Source of the DNA: Verrucomicrobia bacterium UBA1412
Lineage (GTDB): Bacteria; Verrucomicrobiota; Verrucomicrobiia; Limisphaerales; UBA1412
Assembly (NCBI GenBank): GCA_002305615.1
Contig: DBPU01000039.1
Location: 1-22,131, forward strand
Direction of reading: 5' to 3'
DNA length: 22,131 nt
The notes under the pieces were generated by a model. That model did not search any database and was not told the origin of the DNA. It saw only the letters and a list, made by a program, of their open reading frames with translations. Of this stretch, positions 20,371 to 22,131 are shown piece after piece (position 1 is the stretch's first letter; each line of letters opens with the position of its first letter). Both the position numbers and the translations under genes were made by a program.

Positions 20371-22131
20371 TTAAAAGGGTTCGTCTTCATCGGCCTCTTC
20401 CGTGTGAAGGAAGCTCTTTGTTCCCGATTGCCGGAGGCCCCCATAAGGGGTGAAAGTATCGGCATGAGTCTCGATTTCAAAGAGCTCGGGGCTCAGCTCC
20501 TGGATGAAGCGCGAGGGCAACTGCCGCTCGAAGTTGCCGCCCAGCGAGCGCCGCCGCGGATAGATCAGGTAGAGATGCTTGCGGGCCCGGGTGAGGGCGA
20601 CGTAGAAGAGGCGGCGTTCTTCCTCCAGGTTTTCGCTCTTCTCCATGCTGCGGAAGGTGGGGAACATCCCCTCGCAGAGCATCATGACGAAAACCGCGTC
20701 GTATTCCAGCCCCTTGGCCTGGTGGATGCTCGAGAGAGTGAGCCTGTCGGCATATTCATCCTCCGTGCCGTCCTGCTCGCCGTCCATATTCGTCTGGAGT
20801 GCCATTTCGCTGAGGAAATCTTCCAGCCCCTCGAATTGCTGGCTGTAGATCTTGAGTTGCTCGACTTCGTCCAGGCGAGTCTGGGCGTTTTCATACTCGG
20901 CCATCATCCAATCTTCGGCAAAGCCTTTGAGCAGCTCATCAATCATCTCCGGCAGACTCATAGAGGCGAAGACCGGGGCGACCTTTTTCAGGGTCCGGCA
21001 AAAAATATGCCAGAGCTCGCGGGCCTTGGCCGGGATTTTCGGGGTGACCCGCTCCAGACCGGCGCTGAGGCTCTCGGGCCATTGTCTTCCGGCAAATGCG
21101 CTCCAGAGTTTGTCGGCCGACTTGGCTCCCACAGACGGGAGTTTCCTGATGATCCGTTTGAAGGCGACCTCATCGCAGGGACTGTAGGTCAGGCGCAGTA
21201 TGGAGGCGATATCCTTGATATGCGCCTGCTCGAAGAAGCGGATGCCGCTGCTGATTCTGAAAGGGATGCCGCTTTTGCGCAGCTCCATTTGAAGTTCCAT
21301 CGCGTGGTGATGCGCCCGGTAGAGAACACCCATCTCCCGCAACGGGATTCCCTCCAGGTTCAACCGCTGAACCTCCTGAGCGATCCACTCGGCCTGCCGA
21401 TAGCCATCGCCGCAGGTGATTAAAGTCGGTTTCTGGATCGATTCGCTGACGGCCTGGAGGTTTTTGGGGAATTGTTTTTCGTTGTACGAAATGCTTTCGT
21501 TAGCGACTTTCAGGATCGGGTCGGTGCTCCGATAATTAGTCTCAATGGTATAGGTCTGGGCTTTGGGGTGCCGCTGTGTGAATTCGAGGATATTCTGGAA
21601 GCAGGCGCCTCGCCAGGAGTAGATGCTCTGGGCGTCATCACCGACGACCATGAGACCCTGGCTCCGGGCTGCGAGCAGCTCGAGGAATTCATTCTGAGTG
21701 TGGTTCGTATCCTGGTATTCATCGACGAGGATATAGCTGAAGCGCTTCTGGTAATACTCCAGAATATCCGGATGCTCTTTAAAGAGCCGGAGCGGCAGGC
21801 AGAGCAGGTCATCGAAATCCATCTTGTTCTGCTCGAGTTTTCGCCGGGTGTAGGCCCGGTAGACTTCCTCAATCTGCTCGGTTTTTTCCCAGAAGGTCGA
21901 GTGGCGCTTCTCGATGACCTCTTCCAGGCTCATCGAGAGATTCAGAGCCTCGCTGAACATCTCCAGGAGCACATCGGGCTTGGGGAAGACTTTGCCCTTG
22001 GTCTCGATATTGGCCTCGCGCAGGCAGGCCGAGACCAGTTCTTTGGCATCGGAGCGGTCCAGAATGAGGAAATTGCGCCCGTAGCCCAGCAGCTCGGCAT
22101 GAGGCTGGAGAATCCGGCGTCCGAACGAGTG
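20371..22131 (-). CDS. UvrD/Rep/PcrA-type superfamily 1 helicase, 5' end outside the window
   Basis: An ATP-dependent 3'-5' DNA helicase of repair and replication restart. The frame is open to the right edge, giving 586 residues of the C-terminal part; motif I (Walker A) and the true start are outside. Visible motifs in order: Ib HSFGRRIL at the very edge, II ILVDEYQDTNHTQNEF, III MVVGDDAQSIYSWRG, IV TIETNYRSTDPIL, V LSSIHQAKGLEYDAVFV and VI EERRLFYVALTRARKHLYL. A non-consensus acidic tail (EEADEDEPF) ends the protein. IHQAKG in place of the usual VHKAKG is a mild variant. UvrD, PcrA and Rep cannot be separated on this part. The POT gene follows after 18 nt. A GTG at 21972 could be mistaken for a start, but conserved helicase sequence continues upstream of it. 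Confidence 0.94.
   Translation of the reverse strand, partial: HSFGRRILQPHAELLGYGRNFLILDRSDAKELVSACLREANIETKGKVFPKPDVLLEMFSEALNLSMSLEEVIEKRHSTFWEKTEQIEEVYRAYTRRKLEQNKMDFDDLLCLPLRLFKEHPDILEYYQKRFSYILVDEYQDTNHTQNEFLELLAARSQGLMVVGDDAQSIYSWRGACFQNILEFTQRHPKAQTYTIETNYRSTDPILKVANESISYNEKQFPKNLQAVSESIQKPTLITCGDGYRQAEWIAQEVQRLNLEGIPLREMGVLYRAHHHAMELQMELRKSGIPFRISSGIRFFEQAHIKDIASILRLTYSPCDEVAFKRIIRKLPSVGAKSADKLWSAFAGRQWPESLSAGLERVTPKIPAKARELWHIFCRTLKKVAPVFASMSLPEMIDELLKGFAEDWMMAEYENAQTRLDEVEQLKIYSQQFEGLEDFLSEMALQTNMDGEQDGTEDEYADRLTLSSIHQAKGLEYDAVFVMMLCEGMFPTFRSMEKSENLEEERRLFYVALTRARKHLYLIYPRRRSLGGNFERQLPSRFIQELSPELFEIETHADTFTPYGGLRQSGTKSFLHTEEADEDEPF

Noticed and set aside
19483..21423. Long plus-strand frames opposite the POT and helicase genes
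   Set aside because: Antisense shadows: Arg/Glu/Gly-rich, no motif, no ribosome site.

Overview
The window reads as a stretch of bacterial chromosome, most consistent with Verrucomicrobiota or a related PVC lineage (an inference, moderate confidence). Grounds: a PEP-CTERM surface protein, a type I-beta DAHP synthase, a complete-looking ArgJ/ArgB/ArgD/ArgF set, a chromosomal-type ParB, an RNP-type RNA-binding protein with an RG-rich tail, and start codons that mostly lack a Shine-Dalgarno sequence. I see no rRNA, tRNA, CRISPR array, insertion sequence, integrase or prophage gene.

Layout. (1) 214-4620, plus strand: arginine operon argJ-argB-argD-argF with gaps of 12-25 nt, closed by a strong terminator. 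It covers the acetyl cycle and the ornithine-to-citrulline step; argC is not in the window. (2) 4787-5539, minus: PEP-CTERM protein, with a structured upstream region. (3) 5898-6860, plus: single-gene parB. (4) 6938-8525, minus: an ArsR-methyltransferase fusion, then a secreted Ala-rich protein with its own promoter and terminator. (5) 8827-11575, minus: a tight three-gene unit, glcF-like Fe-S protein, zinc-ribbon methyltransferase and rfbC. (6) 11727-12071, minus: RRM protein with a long leader. (7) 12287-14688, minus: TolC-family outer-membrane protein followed by a TetR regulator. (8) 14932-16005, minus: orphan ABC ATPase of the CUT1/PotA/FbpC type. (9) 16156-16882, plus: a possible small ORF overlapping a PepSY-type membrane protein. 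(10) 16984-18000 minus and 18106-18877 plus: divergent aroF and ispF, the latter overlapping a small conserved-looking ORF. (11) 18970-22131, minus: a UvrD/Rep helicase (5' end outside the window) followed 18 nt later by a POT peptide transporter.

Most of the window is core metabolism and housekeeping, and I did not find a clear new defence or mobile system. The points most worth a second look are a DAHP synthase whose conserved metal-ligand His is Gln, an ArgJ with a 15-residue insert directly before its self-cleavage site, paired TGCCA/TGGCA palindromes at the promoters of tetR and the RRM gene, near-absence of Shine-Dalgarno sequences, and a possible coupled small ORF before the PepSY protein.
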